NCBI GenBank assembly: GCA_910589335.1
Contig: CAJUTW010000001.1
Location: 1 to 64,000, forward strand
Reading direction: 5' to 3'
Length of the DNA stretch: 64,000 bases
From: an uncultured Bacilli bacterium
Lineage (GTDB): Bacteria; Bacillota_I; Bacilli_A; RF39; UBA660
Each line of letters begins with the position of its first letter. Within the stretch, counting starts at the first letter, position 1. The notes below the pieces were generated by a model. That model searched no databases. It saw only the letters and a list, made by a program, of their open reading frames with translations, and had not been told where the DNA came from. Position numbers and translations under genes: made by a program. This document shows, in pieces, positions 16,160 to 25,432 of this stretch.

Positions 16160-16573
16160 ATGATGATGATACCAAGAAGTAATTTTGATTTATTTGATGA
16201 TATTTTTGGAGATTCTTTTTTTAAAAAAGAAGATAAAATGATGAAAACTGATATTAGAGAAACGGATAATGGCTATATAATTGATGTTGATTTACCAGGT
16301 TATAAAAAAGAAAATATTAAAATTGATGTAACTGATGGATATTTAACGATAAATGCTAAAATGAATCAAAAAAATACTGAAGATAATAACGGTAAATATG
16401 TAAGACGTGAAAGATTTTTTGGAGAATGTTCAAGAAGTTTTTATGTTGGTGAGGCAGTGGAAGATTTAGATATTAAAGCTAAATTTCAAAATGGTATTTT
16501 GAGTTTAGAAATTCCAAAAATTGATGAGAGAAAAAATTTACCTGAAAAAAAATATATAGAAATAAGTGATTAA
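16160..16573 (+). CDS. Small heat shock protein, Hsp20/alpha-crystallin family
   Basis: 137 aa. ATP-independent chaperone that holds unfolding proteins. The alpha-crystallin domain spans ~30-125: DIRETDNGYIIDVDLPGYKK, GKYVRRERFFGECSRSFYVG, and the signature FQNGILSLEIPK. The C-terminal tail has no clear IXI motif. Start is ambiguous: three ATG in a row at 16160-16168, with AGGAAGG about 12 bases before the first. No CIRCE or CtsR operator is visible upstream. Confidence 0.93.
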   Translation: MMMIPRSNFDLFDDIFGDSFFKKEDKMMKTDIRETDNGYIIDVDLPGYKKENIKIDVTDGYLTINAKMNQKNTEDNNGKYVRRERFFGECSRSFYVGEAVEDLDIKAKFQNGILSLEIPKIDERKNLPEKKYIEISD

Positions 16574-16583
16574 GAAAATAATA

Positions 16584-16614
16584 AAGTTATATAGTTTAGC
16601 TGTATAACTTTTTT
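16584..16614 (+). terminator. Rho-independent terminator after hsp20
   Basis: AAGTTATA/TATAACTT stem, 11-base loop, T tail. Confidence 0.7.
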
Positions 16615-16684
16615 AATATTTCTTGAAATATGAAAATATAGATGCTAGAATATCTTTCTAATGAGGCGAAATTAAATTTGGTAA

Positions 16685-17356
16685 TTCAATTTTTTTTATT
16701 CAAACTCTTATCCTTATTTAGGTGTTACATCGCCTATTAATGTTGATTATTTGGTTAAGTTATCGAAGAGTATGTATCTTTCGTTTTATGTTTTAATGTC
16801 TTTTGTAACAATGAAAACTATTCAAGAAATAGAATAGTTTAAGTATGTGTTAGATGGTAATAGTATATATAGATATGAAAATATTAATATGAGTTTTACA
16901 GTATTAGATAAAGAACAGAAAGTACGTTTTTCGCCTGTTGTAGAGTTTGATGAAGATTTATTTGTTTTTTTAGCAAGATTTTATAAAGCAAAAGAAATAG
17001 GAGAAAAAAATAAAAATTCAAGTAAATATGATCATAATAATTTAATTTATATTACTTGTCTTCCGTGGATGAGAATTACTTCTATGATGCATCCTGTAGA
17101 TGAAAAAAATAAAGATAGTATTCCAAGGATTTGTTGGGGAAAATATTTTGAAACTATAGATGGTTATAATATTGATATGTCTATACAAGTAAATCATGGT
17201 TTTCAAGATGGATATCATTTAGGTTTGTTTTATGAAGGATTAGAGAGAAATATAAGCAATTAAAAAAATATTAGTGTAGAAGAAATTACTCAATTTTTAC
17301 AAAATAGTAAATTAAATAAAAAAGAAAGTGATAATTTGAAAAGATTAATGAAGTAG
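16685..17356 (+). pseudogene. Chloramphenicol acetyltransferase-like pseudogene
   Basis: One frame runs from FNFFYSNSYPYLGVTSPINV (16685 on) through LSKSMYLSFYVLMSFVTMKT, hits TAG at 16835-16837, then resumes FKYVLDGNSIYRYENINMSF. It reaches the catalytic block VNHGFQDGYHLGLF, matching the CAT HHxxxDG site with N in place of the first H. A second in-frame TAA at 17261-17263 is followed by 30 open codons to TAG 17354. The N-terminal ~20 residues are not readable. The nonsense codons make a working enzyme unlikely, though the part after 16847 is open. CAT-fold proteins of this type are often of unknown substrate. Confidence 0.7.
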
Positions 17357-17366
17357 CTAAAGTTTT

Positions 17367-17394
17367 AGTCTAGAGTAAACTAGACTTTTTTTTT
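17367..17394 (+). terminator. Rho-independent terminator
   Basis: AGTCTAG/CTAGACT stem, six-base loop, eight T, directly before the rluD promoter region (TATAAT at 17404). Confidence 0.75.
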
Positions 17395-17437
17395 AGATTT
17401 TGTTATAATATTAGCGTATTTAAGGAGGGGAAATGTT

Positions 17438-18322
17438 GTGATAGAAGTAAAAGAAGATACTGATACTAGGTTAGATATTTTTTTAGCGAATAATTTAGGT
17501 GTATCACGTAGTAAAGTACAAAAGTTAGTTAAAGAGGGATTAGTTACTGTTAATTTAAAAGAAGTTAGTAGTTCATATCAGGTTAAATTAAATGATAAAA
17601 TAGATATAAAAGATGATTTAAATTATGAGGCAAAAGTAGAAGCTGAAAATATTTTTCTAGATGTTATATTTGAAGATGATGATTTAATGATTATTAATAA
17701 AAAAAGTGGAATGGTTGTGCATCCTGCTCCAGGACATTATTCAAAAACTTTAGTTAATGCTTTATTATATCGAAATATAAGTTGTGGAGATAATTTAAGA
17801 CCAGGTATAGTTCATCGTTTAGATAAAGATACAAGTGGATTAATGATTGTTGCTAAAAATGAAGAAATGCTTGAAAAATTATCTAAAATGATTAGTGAAA
17901 AAAAGGTAGAGAGAAAATACTTAGCGATTGTTGATGGTGTGATAAAACATGAAACAGGAGAAATTGATGCACCAATTGGAAGAGATATATCTAATAGGCA
18001 AAAAATGGCTGTTTCAGATATTAATAGTAAAGAAGCTATTACACATTTTAAAGTGTTAGAGCGATTTAATAAAAATACTTTAATTGAATGTGTTTTAGAT
18101 ACAGGTAGAACACATCAAATTAGAGTACATCTTGCTTATATAGGATATCCAGTTTGTAATGATCCTGCTTATGGAAGGGGAAAATCAACAGAATTTGGGC
18201 AAATGTTACATTCTTATTCTATAAAATTTGTTCATCCAAGAACTGGAGCAATACTTAATTATGAAGTAGAAGCACCAATAGAATTTAGAGAAAAATTAGA
18301 AGAATTAAGAAATAGTAATTAA
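17438..18322 (+). CDS. rluD: RluD-type 23S rRNA pseudouridine synthase
   Basis: 294 aa. An S4 RNA-binding domain (residues ~10-60: TRLDIFLANNLGVSRSKVQK) precedes the RluA-family catalytic domain. The catalytic box is GIVHRLDKDTSGLM (~125), then GRTHQIRVHLAYIGYPVCND. Isomerises uridines in rRNA. GTG at 17438 is chosen with AAGGAGGGG upstream; the ATG five bases earlier hits TGA after two codons. In Bacilli this gene often follows lspA, which is not here. Confidence 0.93.
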   Translation: MIEVKEDTDTRLDIFLANNLGVSRSKVQKLVKEGLVTVNLKEVSSSYQVKLNDKIDIKDDLNYEAKVEAENIFLDVIFEDDDLMIINKKSGMVVHPAPGHYSKTLVNALLYRNISCGDNLRPGIVHRLDKDTSGLMIVAKNEEMLEKLSKMISEKKVERKYLAIVDGVIKHETGEIDAPIGRDISNRQKMAVSDINSKEAITHFKVLERFNKNTLIECVLDTGRTHQIRVHLAYIGYPVCNDPAYGRGKSTEFGQMLHSYSIKFVHPRTGAILNYEVEAPIEFREKLEELRNSN

Positions 18323-18416
18323 AAGTTTTAAAAATAACAAATTTGTAATGTATGGATAAAAGAAAATGTGATAAAATATAAATATAATGTAATATGAAAA
18401 AATGGAAGTGAATTAT

Positions 18417-18980
18417 GTGAAAGGTGAAAAAGAAGAGTTTGAAAATATTATAAAAGATATTATAAGTAATGAAACAGTGCAGAAAATGAAAAATTTTAGA
18501 CAACACTGTAATATATCTTGTTATGAACATTGTTATAGAACAGCTTTTTATTGTTATAAAATTTGTAAAAAATTTAATTGGGATTATAAAGCTGTAGCTA
18601 GAGCTAGTATGTTACATGATTTGTTCTTATATGATTGGAGAGTTAAAAGTAATCGAAAAGGATTACATGCATTTACACATCCAAAAGCAGCATATGATAA
18701 TGCTTCTAGGATATTTAAATTATCAAAAAAGGAAAAAGATATAATTGTAAAACATATGTGGCCTCTTACAATAACTCCACCAAAGTATAAAGAAAGTTAT
18801 ATTTTGACATTAATGGATAAGTTTTCAGCAACAAAAGAGAGCTTTGAATATACAGTTGAATGTGTAAAGAAAAATCAGACTTTAAAATATACTTATGTTT
18901 TTTTAGCTTTTATTTTGATGAACTTTTATAGAAAAGGAAAATTTGTTTTAGCGACTTTGTTAAAAATGATATGGTTATAA
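18417..18980 (+). CDS. HD-domain phosphohydrolase-like protein
   Basis: 187 aa from the GTG at 18417, chosen for GGAAGTG about seven bases upstream; an ATG at 18402 lies upstream of that site. HD-domain residues: CYEHCYRTAFYCYKIC (first His), SMLHDLFLYDWR (HD pair), KHMWPL and TLMDKFSA (last Asp). HD proteins bind metal and hydrolyse phosphate esters; substrate unknown. A family of this size and layout is common in Firmicutes. No membrane span. Confidence 0.8.
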   Translation: MKGEKEEFENIIKDIISNETVQKMKNFRQHCNISCYEHCYRTAFYCYKICKKFNWDYKAVARASMLHDLFLYDWRVKSNRKGLHAFTHPKAAYDNASRIFKLSKKEKDIIVKHMWPLTITPPKYKESYILTLMDKFSATKESFEYTVECVKKNQTLKYTYVFLAFILMNFYRKGKFVLATLLKMIWL

Positions 18981-19003
18981 ATATATTTTATAGCTATTTT
19001 TCT

Positions 19004-19031
19004 TTGAAATATATATTTTTTATGATATAAT
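19004..19031 (+). promoter_or_regulatory. Promoter of the GreA-like gene
   Basis: TTGAAA (19004-19009), a 16-base spacer and TATAAT (19026-19031), 23 bases before the ATG. Confidence 0.65.
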
Positions 19032-19054
19032 ATACGAAAAAAAGGAGTGGTAGA

Positions 19055-19588
19055 ATGAGTAAAGAAAAAAATAAAGTATATATTTTTGATGAAAAGGGAA
19101 TGAATAATTTAAAAAAAAAATTACAAAAATTAAAAGAAGAATTAGCTAGTATTCAAAGTTATATTAAAGAATCAGCTTTTGATAGGAAAGATTTGTGTGG
19201 AATTCAAATAGATGCTCAGAGTGTTGGAAGACTTCAATTTCAAATATATACAATAGAAGAAAAATTAGAGAATGCTGTTTTATTAGAAGAAAGTGATAAA
19301 AATGATAATATAACTTATATTGGTGATGTTTTAGAACTTTTTTTAGATTTTGGTGATGATAAAGAAAGAATGATTTTACGTTTAGGTACAATTCATCAAT
19401 TTGATAGTGAAGATGGTATAGAAGTAATTTCTATCGAAAGTGATTTAGGTAAGGCAGTATATAAGAAAGAAATTGGTACAACAGTTTCTTATGGAAAAAA
19501 TAATGAGTTTAAAGCAGAAATAATAAGAAAAGTTAATGAAATGGATAAAGAAGCTATAAATAAACCTTCTCAATTACTAAAAAAATAA
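19055..19588 (+). CDS. GreA-like paralog without the acidic tip motif
   Basis: 177 aa. An N-terminal coiled coil (MNNLKKKLQKLKEELASIQS) and a C-terminal FKBP-like GreA/B domain (GDVLELFLDFGDDKER, EVISIESDLGKAVYKKEIGT). Canonical GreA carries a GDLSENAEY tip that reaches the RNA polymerase active site; here the equivalent stretch reads FDRKDLCGIQIDAQSVGRL. A true greA is at 35383. This protein may bind in the polymerase secondary channel without stimulating cleavage, as some Gre-fold paralogs do. Own promoter and terminator. Confidence 0.7.
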   Translation: MSKEKNKVYIFDEKGMNNLKKKLQKLKEELASIQSYIKESAFDRKDLCGIQIDAQSVGRLQFQIYTIEEKLENAVLLEESDKNDNITYIGDVLELFLDFGDDKERMILRLGTIHQFDSEDGIEVISIESDLGKAVYKKEIGTTVSYGKNNEFKAEIIRKVNEMDKEAINKPSQLLKK

Positions 19589-19589
19589 A

Positions 19590-19629
19590 AAAGCGTGGCA
19601 ATTAATAGTTGCTATGCTTTACTTTTTTT
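19590..19629 (+). terminator. Rho-independent terminator
   Basis: Twelve-pair stem AAAGCGTGGCAA/TTGCTATGCTTT (two G-T pairs), seven-base loop, then ACTTTTTTT. Confidence 0.8.
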
Positions 19630-19670
19630 ATATAATAGTATTATAATCTTTTTTATAAGGGGAGAGTTGT

Positions 19671-21509
19671 ATGATAAAAATTAAAGAATTATCTTTCAAT
19701 GAAGAAATTTTTAGAAATATATATTTAAGAAAATTATTAGTAGGAGAAATACAAGGACCATTAACAAATTTACCTGGTGTAGATAAAGAATGGTTGAAAT
19801 ATTATTCTGAAGAACAAATAAAAAGTAATTTACCAGAAGAAACTATATCAGATTATATGGAAAAAGGAAATTTAGAATATCTTAATAATTATGCAATAAT
19901 ATATTTTGATAAAAAGATAACTTATAGAGAATTTTTTCAAAGACGAGATGAATGTGTTGCTAGTCTTATAAAAAATAATATTAGACAAGGAGATGTTGTA
20001 ACAATATGTATGCCAGGTACTCCAGAGACTTTAGTAGTTTTTTATGCATTAAATAAAATAGGTGCAATAGCACATATGGTTCATCCATTGTCTAGTGAAA
20101 ATCAAATTAAAGACTATGTTAATAAAGTAGATTCAAAATTAATTATAACTATTGATGCATCATATGAAAAAGTAAAAAATATTTGTGATCAGACTAATAT
20201 TAAAAAAATTGTAAATGTTGCTCCAAATGATTCTATGCCTTTTCCTTTAAACATAATTTATCCACTTACTAAATCTGCTACAAAAGTTAAAGATAAAAAG
20301 AATATGGTTAGTTGGAAAGATTTTTTAAAAGAAGGTAAAAATGTTAATGTTGAGAATTATATTGTAGGATATAATAAAGATCGAATTTCTGTTCTTTTAC
20401 AAACTGGTGGAACAACAGGAATATCTAAGTGTGTTGCATTAACTGATTATAATTTTAATTCAATGGTTGAACAATTTAAAGTTAATGCACAAAATTTTGA
20501 ACGTGGAGATCGTATGTTAACTATAATGCCCCCATTTCATGGATTTGGATTATGTAGTTCTATGCATTTACCACTTTCATATGGTGTTACTATTGTATTA
20601 ATTCCTAAGATAAATATAGAGCAAATTGATAAATTAATTATGAAATATTCAATTAATGACATAATTGGAGTACCAACTTTATTTAGAGGAATGAAAATGG
20701 TAGTTAATAAGAAGAAAGAATTAGGAAAAATAAAAAATTTTAATTTGTCAAATATGAAGTATGCAGTAAGTGGAGGTTCGCTTGTAAATAATGGATTCGA
20801 AAAAGAAATTGACGATTTCATAGGAATTAATGGAGGAAATATTAAATTAAGTAAAGGTTATGGTTTGTCTGAAGCTGTTGCAGGAGTAACATTTGCTGAT
20901 CAAACTATGAAAGATGAAAATTCAGTTGGAATACCTATGATACATACAAATATTAAAATAGTAGATCCTGAGACAGGATATGAATTAGAAAATAATCAAG
21001 TTGGAGAGATATGTATTAATGGTCCAACTGTTATGAAGGAGTATTATAAAAATCCTTTAGAAACTAAAGAGGCATTAATAGATGGATGGTTACATACAGG
21101 TGATTTTGGTTATATTAATTCAGGACAATTATACTTTTGTGATCGTAAAGGAAATATGATTATTTCTAGTGGTGTTAATGTATATCCTAATGAAATAGAG
21201 CAGGTTATTGAGTCACATAAAGCAGTAGCTTCCTGTGCTGTAATAGGAGTAAAACATCCATATAAAGAAGAAGTTCCTAAAGCGTTTATATGTTTAAAAG
21301 AAGGGTATGAGCCATCAGATGAATTAGATAGAGAGATTGAAAATCTTTGTAGAAAAAATTTAGATAGGTATTCGCAACCATATTCTTATGAGTATATAAA
21401 AGAATTACCTCATACACTTTTAGGAAAAGTAAGTCATGCAGAGTTAAAAAAAGAAGAAGAGTTAAATAATAATCAGGGTAAAGTATTAAAAAAAATCGGA
21501 GGAATATAA
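19671..21509 (+). CDS. AMP-forming acyl-CoA synthetase/ligase
   Basis: 612 aa, ANL adenylate-forming superfamily. The phosphate-binding loop LLQTGGTTGISK lies at ~240. KGYGLSEAVAG is the A5 motif, DGWLHTGDFGYI the A7 motif, DRKGNMIISSGVNVYPNEIE the hinge and A8, and HTLLGKVSHAEL holds the A10 lysine. It activates a carboxylic acid as acyl-AMP and transfers it, usually to CoA. The acid is not deducible. The next gene, a HAD-PlsC fusion, starts one base after its stop, so the two likely act together: activation then acyl transfer to a lipid precursor. Confidence 0.88.
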   Translation: MIKIKELSFNEEIFRNIYLRKLLVGEIQGPLTNLPGVDKEWLKYYSEEQIKSNLPEETISDYMEKGNLEYLNNYAIIYFDKKITYREFFQRRDECVASLIKNNIRQGDVVTICMPGTPETLVVFYALNKIGAIAHMVHPLSSENQIKDYVNKVDSKLIITIDASYEKVKNICDQTNIKKIVNVAPNDSMPFPLNIIYPLTKSATKVKDKKNMVSWKDFLKEGKNVNVENYIVGYNKDRISVLLQTGGTTGISKCVALTDYNFNSMVEQFKVNAQNFERGDRMLTIMPPFHGFGLCSSMHLPLSYGVTIVLIPKINIEQIDKLIMKYSINDIIGVPTLFRGMKMVVNKKKELGKIKNFNLSNMKYAVSGGSLVNNGFEKEIDDFIGINGGNIKLSKGYGLSEAVAGVTFADQTMKDENSVGIPMIHTNIKIVDPETGYELENNQVGEICINGPTVMKEYYKNPLETKEALIDGWLHTGDFGYINSGQLYFCDRKGNMIISSGVNVYPNEIEQVIESHKAVASCAVIGVKHPYKEEVPKAFICLKEGYEPSDELDREIENLCRKNLDRYSQPYSYEYIKELPHTLLGKVSHAELKKEEELNNNQGKVLKKIGGI

Positions 21510-21510
21510 A

Positions 21511-22938
21511 ATGAAAGTTGCATTTGATGTTGATGGAGTTTTTACTGATTTAGAAAAATTTCAACTAAATTATGGTAAAAAGTTTTTTAAGAATGTTAAG
21601 AATATTGATGATACAGGCTATGATATTTGTGATATTTTTCATTGTAGTAGAGAGGAAAGAGAAAAATTTTGGACAAAATATATATGGAAATATAGTTTAG
21701 CAGAACCTATTAGAAAAGATGCAAAATTAGTTATTGATAAGCTGAAAGAAGATGAAAATGAAATCTATATTATTACTGGGAGAGCTCATACTACTGAGGA
21801 TAATGCTATTGGTAGTTTGTTTCGAAAGATAATTGAATATTGGTTAAGAAAAAATGGTATAAAATACGATGGGATATATTATTGTGCAGAAGATAATAAT
21901 TCTGATGAAAAGTTTATGATTTGTCAAAAATTAGGCATAGATGTTATGGTTGAAGATAAAAAGGAAAACATTGATAAGATTGGTGAAATTGCTGATGTTA
22001 TTTGTATGAATGCTAAATATAATCGAGATATTAATAGAGAAAATGTTTTTCGTGTTGATGATTTTTCACAAATTTATAATTTCCTTTGTAATAAAAAAGA
22101 TAAAATAGATGAAAATATAAAAAGATTTTCTAAAGATGAATTTAAAACTAGCTATGGTATAGTTAGAGCAATTGGTACTCCTATTTTTAAATTCCTTTTG
22201 AAACCTACTATTATTAATAAAGAATTTATTCCTAATGATGGACCATTACTATTATGTGGAAATCATCTACATGTTTGGGATCAATTTCCAGTTATATGTT
22301 CTACAAAGAGGACTACACATTGGATGTCCAAAAAAGAATATTTTGATGGTAAAATGGGACCATTTTTTAGAAAAACAGGTGCTATTTCTGTAGATCGATT
22401 TGGCAATCCTCATGAATCTGTAAATGAAGCTTTAAATTATTTAGCAATAGGTAGTGCAGTGGGACTTTTTCCTGAAGGAACTAGAAATCATTTGAAGATG
22501 AGTAAAATTAAAGAATTATATGATGAAGTTAATTGTGGTTTATCTGAAGAAGAATTTAGTCAGATTTTGATAGAACAGCAACCATTATTGTCTCAAATTA
22601 ATATTTTAAGACAATTATATCTTGATGGGGAAATATCACAAAAAGAATATATGGATGCGATTATTAATGTAGATTCTTATTTGAAAAATAATTTTTCTGA
22701 AAACTTTTATTATGACTCTTTACTTTTACCTTTTAAATTTGGTGCTGTTTCAATGGCACAGAAAAGTAATGCAACAATAGTTCCTTTTGCTGTAACTGGT
22801 GATTATAAAATTGGTAATGATAATTTGGTTGTTAATTATGGAGAAGGTTTTAAAATTAGTGATAGGTCTTTAGAAGAGGCTAATACTGAATTAAGAAAAA
22901 ATGTTTTGGCTTTATTAAAACAAAATAAAAAAATGTAA
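21511..22938 (+). CDS. HAD-like domain fused to PlsC-type acyltransferase
   Basis: 475 aa. Residues 1-~190 are HAD-like: MKVAFDVDGVFTD (DxDG nucleophile motif), YIITGRAH (motif II), MVEDKKENIDKI (motif III/IV region). Residues ~205-475 are a lysophosphatidate-type acyltransferase: CGNHLHVWDQFP gives HX4D and GLFPEGTRN the second motif. About 80 extra residues (KMSKIKELYDEVNCGLSEEE onward) are inserted before the final TIVPFAVTGDYKI strand. The fusion suggests one polypeptide removes a phosphate and acylates a lipid or sugar-lipid head group. Translation is coupled to the upstream ligase. Confidence 0.82.
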   Translation: MKVAFDVDGVFTDLEKFQLNYGKKFFKNVKNIDDTGYDICDIFHCSREEREKFWTKYIWKYSLAEPIRKDAKLVIDKLKEDENEIYIITGRAHTTEDNAIGSLFRKIIEYWLRKNGIKYDGIYYCAEDNNSDEKFMICQKLGIDVMVEDKKENIDKIGEIADVICMNAKYNRDINRENVFRVDDFSQIYNFLCNKKDKIDENIKRFSKDEFKTSYGIVRAIGTPIFKFLLKPTIINKEFIPNDGPLLLCGNHLHVWDQFPVICSTKRTTHWMSKKEYFDGKMGPFFRKTGAISVDRFGNPHESVNEALNYLAIGSAVGLFPEGTRNHLKMSKIKELYDEVNCGLSEEEFSQILIEQQPLLSQINILRQLYLDGEISQKEYMDAIINVDSYLKNNFSENFYYDSLLLPFKFGAVSMAQKSNATIVPFAVTGDYKIGNDNLVVNYGEGFKISDRSLEEANTELRKNVLALLKQNKKM

Positions 22939-22963
22939 CTCATTGTAAAGTTATATTTTTTTT
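22933..22963 (+). terminator. Rho-independent terminator overlapping the stop codon
   Basis: ATGTAACT/AGTTATAT stem containing the TAA stop, then a run of T. Its loop holds the -35 box of the next promoter. Confidence 0.6.
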
Positions 22964-22971
22964 GGTATAAT
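22943..22971 (+). promoter_or_regulatory. Promoter of the hybrid kinase gene
   Basis: TTGTAA (22943-22948), a 17-base spacer and TATAAT (22966-22971). Confidence 0.6.
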
Positions 22972-22997
22972 TTACTAAGATAGAGAGTGGTATTATT

Positions 22998-25364
22998 ATG
23001 AATTCTATAATTTTTCAAATATGTAGTATTTTTTATATTTTTATGTTAATGATTTTCTTTTTTAGTAAAAAAAGAGTAAATACAGAGGAAAATAAAATAT
23101 TTTCTTATATCCTTATTTGTAATTTTATTGGATTAATTTTAGATATATTTAGCATTTTTACAATTTTATATTCAGATAAAATACCAATTATTAATATTTT
23201 AGTTTGTAAAGGATATTTAGTATATTTACTTTCATGGATTACTTTATTTACTATTTATATTTTTGTTATTTCAAAGAAAAAAGATGATTTAAAAAAATAT
23301 AATGAATGCATTATAAGAGTTAAAAAAAATCTTTTTGTTATTTTTGGTTTCTTTTTCGGCTTTATTTTTATTTTACCTTTATATTATAATAAAACACCAG
23401 GTTATGTTTATTCATATGGTCCTGCTGCATATGTTTTATATTTATATAGTGGAGTTTGTTTGATTGTATGGATTATTGTATTATTAAAAAGCTATAAAAA
23501 TATTAAGCGAATGAAATGTCTTCCTATTTTTTCATATATGGTTTTAGGTACTATTGTGATATTTATTCAATTATTAAATCCTAGTTTATTGTTAATGACT
23601 TCTATGGAAAGTTTTATTATATTTATTATGTATAATACTATTGAAAATCCAGATGTTAAAATGATTCAAGAGTTGGAGGTTGCTAAAGATCAAGCATATA
23701 GAGCAAATCAAGCTAAAACTGATTTTTTATCTAGTATGTCTCATGAGATTAGAACTCCTTTAAATGCTATAGTTGGTTTTAGTGATTGTATAGTAGATGC
23801 TAAAAGTTTAGATGAAGCTAAAGATAATGCTCAAGATATTGTTAATGCTTCACAAACTTTATTAGAAATCGTTAATGGTATTTTAGATATTTCAAAAATT
23901 GAAGCAGGTAAAATAGAAATTGTAAATTCTAATTATAATGCTCCAAATATTTTTTTAGAACTTGCTAAATTAATAACTCCAAAGATGAGAGAAAAGGGAC
24001 TTGATTTTTCTTTTAATATTGCTGGAGATATTCCTAATACCTTATGTGGTGATCATGCAAATTTGAAAAAAGTCATTACAAATTTACTTAGTAATGCATG
24101 TAAATATACTGAGCGTGGGTTTGTACATTATGAAGTTAATTGTGTAAATAGTAATAATATTTGTAAATTGATAATTTCTGTAGAAGACTCAGGACAAGGT
24201 ATAAAGAATGATGATGTTGATAAATTGTTTACAAAGTTTCAAAGATTTGATGAAGAAAAAAATGCAACTATAGAAGGTACTGGACTTGGTCTTGCAATTA
24301 CAAAACAATTAGTTGAACTTATGGGTGGAAGGATATTAGTTCATACTGTTTATGGACAAGGTTCTAAGTTTACAGTTGTTGTAAATCAAAAAATAGAAAA
24401 AGATGATGATAAAAATAAAAAAAGGTTAAAATCGACACTAGATCTTAAAAATGTAAAAATATTATTAGTTGATGATACTCTTCTTAATTTAAAAGTTGCA
24501 ATGAAACTTTTTCAAAAGTATAATGCGAATATGATTGATACTTGTGATAGTGGATTTTTATGTTTAGAAAAGATAAAATCAGGAGAAGTTTATGATATAA
24601 TTTTACTTGATGATATGATGCCTAAAATGAGTGGAGTTGAAACTTTAAAAAAATTAAGAGAAATTCCTGGATTTAATATTCCAGTTGTTGCAATGACAGC
24701 GAATGCTATTAGTGGAATGCGAGAAAAATATATAGAAGATGGTTTTAATGATTATTTAGCTAAACCTATTGAAAAAGAACAATTAATTCATGTTTTAAAT
24801 AATATCTTAGGTAGAAGTATTACAGAAAGTATTGAAATTCCAAGAGAAGAGATTGATGCAGCAATTAGAAATGATAGTGAAAAGTTTAATCAAAAAGTAA
24901 TTCCAGTTGGAGAGATAGAAACATTAGAGATAGAAGATGATAATATGAATCAGTTTAGAAGTATGACGGAAAAAGACGAAAATATTGCTAATAGTAGTTT
25001 TGATGGTTATAGTTATTTAGAAAATAATGGTGTAGACTTAGAATATGCGTTAAGTTTACTTGGAGATATTGAAATGTATAATATGACTATTAGTGATTTT
25101 TCAGAAGAAGTTGAAGAAAAATGGAATAATATAACTTTATATAAAAATAATAATGATATGAAAAATTATACAATAGATGTACATTCTCTAAAAAGTGATT
25201 GTAAATATTTAGGTTTTATGAAACTTGCAGATATTTCATATCAACATGAACTTAAAAGTAGGGAAAATGATTTAGAGTTTGTAAATAATAATTTTGAAAA
25301 ATTAGAAAAAGAATATAAAAAAGTCTTAGAAATCACTAAGACATATGTTAAAAATATTAAATAA
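22998..25364 (+). CDS. Membrane hybrid sensor histidine kinase with receiver and HPt domains
   Basis: 788 aa. Seven or so hydrophobic spans in residues 1-215, resembling 7TM-type sensor modules with no large outside domain. A short coiled linker, then HisKA with phospho-acceptor H249 (FLSSMSHEIRTPLNAIVGFS). The HATPase has NLLSNACKYTERG (N box), DSGQGIKNDD (G1) and GTGLGLAITK (G2). The receiver has LLVDDTLLN and ILLDDMMPKMSG with the acceptor Asp. The C-terminal HPt reads YTIDVHSLKSDCKYLG. All phosphorelay steps are in one chain, but no output regulator is adjacent. Such hybrids are uncommon in small low-GC Gram-positive genomes. Confidence 0.92.
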   Translation: MNSIIFQICSIFYIFMLMIFFFSKKRVNTEENKIFSYILICNFIGLILDIFSIFTILYSDKIPIINILVCKGYLVYLLSWITLFTIYIFVISKKKDDLKKYNECIIRVKKNLFVIFGFFFGFIFILPLYYNKTPGYVYSYGPAAYVLYLYSGVCLIVWIIVLLKSYKNIKRMKCLPIFSYMVLGTIVIFIQLLNPSLLLMTSMESFIIFIMYNTIENPDVKMIQELEVAKDQAYRANQAKTDFLSSMSHEIRTPLNAIVGFSDCIVDAKSLDEAKDNAQDIVNASQTLLEIVNGILDISKIEAGKIEIVNSNYNAPNIFLELAKLITPKMREKGLDFSFNIAGDIPNTLCGDHANLKKVITNLLSNACKYTERGFVHYEVNCVNSNNICKLIISVEDSGQGIKNDDVDKLFTKFQRFDEEKNATIEGTGLGLAITKQLVELMGGRILVHTVYGQGSKFTVVVNQKIEKDDDKNKKRLKSTLDLKNVKILLVDDTLLNLKVAMKLFQKYNANMIDTCDSGFLCLEKIKSGEVYDIILLDDMMPKMSGVETLKKLREIPGFNIPVVAMTANAISGMREKYIEDGFNDYLAKPIEKEQLIHVLNNILGRSITESIEIPREEIDAAIRNDSEKFNQKVIPVGEIETLEIEDDNMNQFRSMTEKDENIANSSFDGYSYLENNGVDLEYALSLLGDIEMYNMTISDFSEEVEEKWNNITLYKNNNDMKNYTIDVHSLKSDCKYLGFMKLADISYQHELKSRENDLEFVNNNFEKLEKEYKKVLEITKTYVKNIK

Positions 25365-25380
25365 TTATTTGAAATAAAAG

Positions 25381-25415
25381 GAATTGTGTCAATTTTTGGA
25401 AACAATTCTTTTTTA
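25381..25415 (+). terminator. Terminator between convergent genes
   Basis: GAATTGT/ACAATTC stem with T run on the plus strand; the minus strand also runs into CTTTT, so it may serve both genes. Confidence 0.65.
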
Positions 25416-25432
25416 CTTAAATTATCTATTTT

